From Kitasatospora herbaricolor (GTDB lineage: Bacteria > Actinomycetota > Actinomycetes > Streptomycetales > Streptomycetaceae), in the NCBI RefSeq assembly GCF_030813695.1, contig NZ_JAUSVA010000002.1:5580001-5644000 (forward strand): a stretch of DNA of 64,000 nucleotides, read 5' to 3'. The notes beneath the pieces were generated by a model. The model was not told the origin of the DNA. It saw only the letters and a list, made by a program, of their open reading frames with translations, and searched no databases. The position numbers were made by a program, and so were the translations under genes. Each line of letters starts with the position of its first letter. Within the stretch, counting starts at the first letter, position 1. This document shows positions 63,093 through 64,000 of the stretch, piece by piece.

Positions 63093-63956
63093 TCAGGCCA
63101 GCCCCCGCCGCGCGACCGCCGGGGGACGGCTCCCCCTGATCGAGGCGACCATGTCCAGCACCTGCCGGGTCTCCGCGACCTGGTGGGCCCGGTAGATCCG
63201 GGCGCCGAGCCAGGCGGAGACGGCGGTGGTGGCGAGGGTGCCGAGCAGCCGCTCGTCCACCGGGCGGTCCAGGGTCTCGCCGACGAAGTCCTTGTTGGAG
63301 AGCGAGACCAGGACGGGGAACCCGGTGGCGGTCATCTCCGGCAGCCGCCGGGTGGCCTCCAGCGAGTGCCGGGTGTTCTTGCCGAAGTCGTGGCCGGGGT
63401 CGATGATCAGCGCGTCCCGGCGGACGCCGAGGGCGGCCGCGCGTTCGGCCAGGCCGACGGTGACGTCGAGGATGTCGGCCATCACGTCCTCGTACCCCAC
63501 CCGGTGCGGGCGGGTGCGGGGTTCGGCGCCGCCGGCGTGGGTGCAGACCAGTCCGGCGTCGAAGCGGGCGGCGACTGCGGCGAGTTCGGGGTCGACCCCG
63601 CCCCAGGCGTCGTTCAGCAGGTCCGCGCCGACCTCGCAGACGGCCTCGCCGACCTCGTGCCGCCAGGTGTCCACGCTGATCACGGCCTCGGGGTGGCGCT
63701 TGCGCAGCTCCGCCACGAACGGCACGGTGCGCCGCAGTTCCTCCTCGACGGTGACCTCGTCGCCGGGGCCGGCCTTGACCCCGCCGATGTCGAGGATCGC
63801 CGCGCCCTCGGCCACCGCGCGGTCGGCGGCGGCGAACGCGGCCTCGTCCGCGAAGGTGGCTCCCCGGTCGAAGAAGGAGTCCGGGGTGCGGTTGACGATG
63901 GCCATGATCACCAGCTCGTCGTCGCCGAATTCACGCGGTCCCAGGCGCAGTGCCAC
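63093..63956 (-). CDS. folP2: FolP2-type dihydropteroate synthase paralogue
   Basis: 287 residues from GTG 63956-63954, with GAGGAGGAGA upstream. The TIM-barrel start is IMAIVNRTPDSFFDRGATF. Where true dihydropteroate synthases have GGESTRPG this protein has GGVKAGPG (58-65), and the later SRK-x-F and RVHDV motifs read SNKDF and RAHQV. Length, motifs and the VRGLA-like end match M. tuberculosis FolP2 (Rv1207), encoded next to the same LOG gene and, as I recall, without dihydropteroate synthase activity. It is therefore probably not a folate enzyme despite the family name. Confidence 0.9.
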   Translation of the reverse strand: MALRLGPREFGDDELVIMAIVNRTPDSFFDRGATFADEAAFAAADRAVAEGAAILDIGGVKAGPGDEVTVEEELRRTVPFVAELRKRHPEAVISVDTWRHEVGEAVCEVGADLLNDAWGGVDPELAAVAARFDAGLVCTHAGGAEPRTRPHRVGYEDVMADILDVTVGLAERAAALGVRRDALIIDPGHDFGKNTRHSLEATRRLPEMTATGFPVLVSLSNKDFVGETLDRPVDERLLGTLATTAVSAWLGARIYRAHQVAETRQVLDMVASIRGSRPPAVARRGLA

Positions 63957-64000
63957 CGATGTCTCCTCCTCAGCTGCTGCGGGTGCGATGATGGCCCCCG

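Noticed and set aside
63957..64000. End of a further minus-strand gene with TGA at 63972-63970
   Set aside because: Only about ten codons (…HHRTRSS) are visible, and the same bases form the folP2 ribosome-binding site. This is too little to support a gene.

Overview
High-GC actinobacterial chromosome (about 70% G+C or more by eye, third codon positions nearly all G/C), most probably a Streptomyces or Kitasatospora. The evidence is a mycothiol gene (mshB), SpoIIE-type sporulation/stress phosphatases, frequent GTG/TTG starts, leaderless promoters and a bldK-like peptide transporter operon. The right part keeps, as I remember it, the gene order of Mycobacterium tuberculosis Rv1165-Rv1207: typA/lpqW, mshB plus a small membrane protein, fdxC-dapC, dapE, a LOG protein, then folP2. 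This is therefore conserved core chromosome carrying a large local expansion of peptide transporters. No mobile element, CRISPR array, rRNA or tRNA was seen.

Layout. 1-5.4 kb: end of a membrane protein; a minus-strand group of reductase, deaminase and HAD phosphatase that resembles the RibD-plus-phosphatase steps of riboflavin synthesis; a secreted DUF3616 protein; a PNPOx-like protein and a divergent methyltransferase. 5.5-7.8 kb: a membrane protein with a septum-formation-like domain, a 50-residue SPOR-like protein and a MutT hydrolase. 8.2-13.7 kb: two tandem PAS/GAF/SpoIIE/HATPase phosphatases. 13.9-18.2 kb: an LpqW-like lipoprotein and the TypA GTPase.

18.3-43.6 kb: four complete oligopeptide ABC importers side by side. 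Three are on the plus strand, each ordered binding lipoprotein, OppB, OppC, OppD, OppF. The fourth is on the minus strand, ordered permease, binding lipoprotein, permease, ATPase, ATPase, which is the order I recall for Streptomyces bldKABCDE. ATPase genes of clusters 1 and 3 share a 616-bp block with a single mismatch, a sign of recent gene conversion. In all four clusters the binding-protein gene is followed by a strong hairpin before the next permease gene, and the cistrons are tightly coupled by 8-nt overlaps in the plus-strand clusters.

44.1-48.5 kb (minus): a large membrane protein with a YoaR/VanW-type peptidoglycan-binding domain, a DUF6113-like membrane protein overlapping mshB, and a 64-residue membrane protein. 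48.8-54.8 kb (plus): an S9 prolyl oligopeptidase, then an ABC-2 exporter coupled to a DesK/DesR-like two-component pair with a palindrome upstream as a candidate operator. 55.0-64.0 kb: SirB1-like protein, GNAT acetyltransferase, 7Fe ferredoxin, dapC, a secreted Ala/Gly-rich protein, a membrane-anchored lysozyme-like protein, dapE, LOG-family protein and a FolP2-type dihydropteroate synthase paralogue. Most of the convergent or terminal gene ends carry long perfect hairpins.
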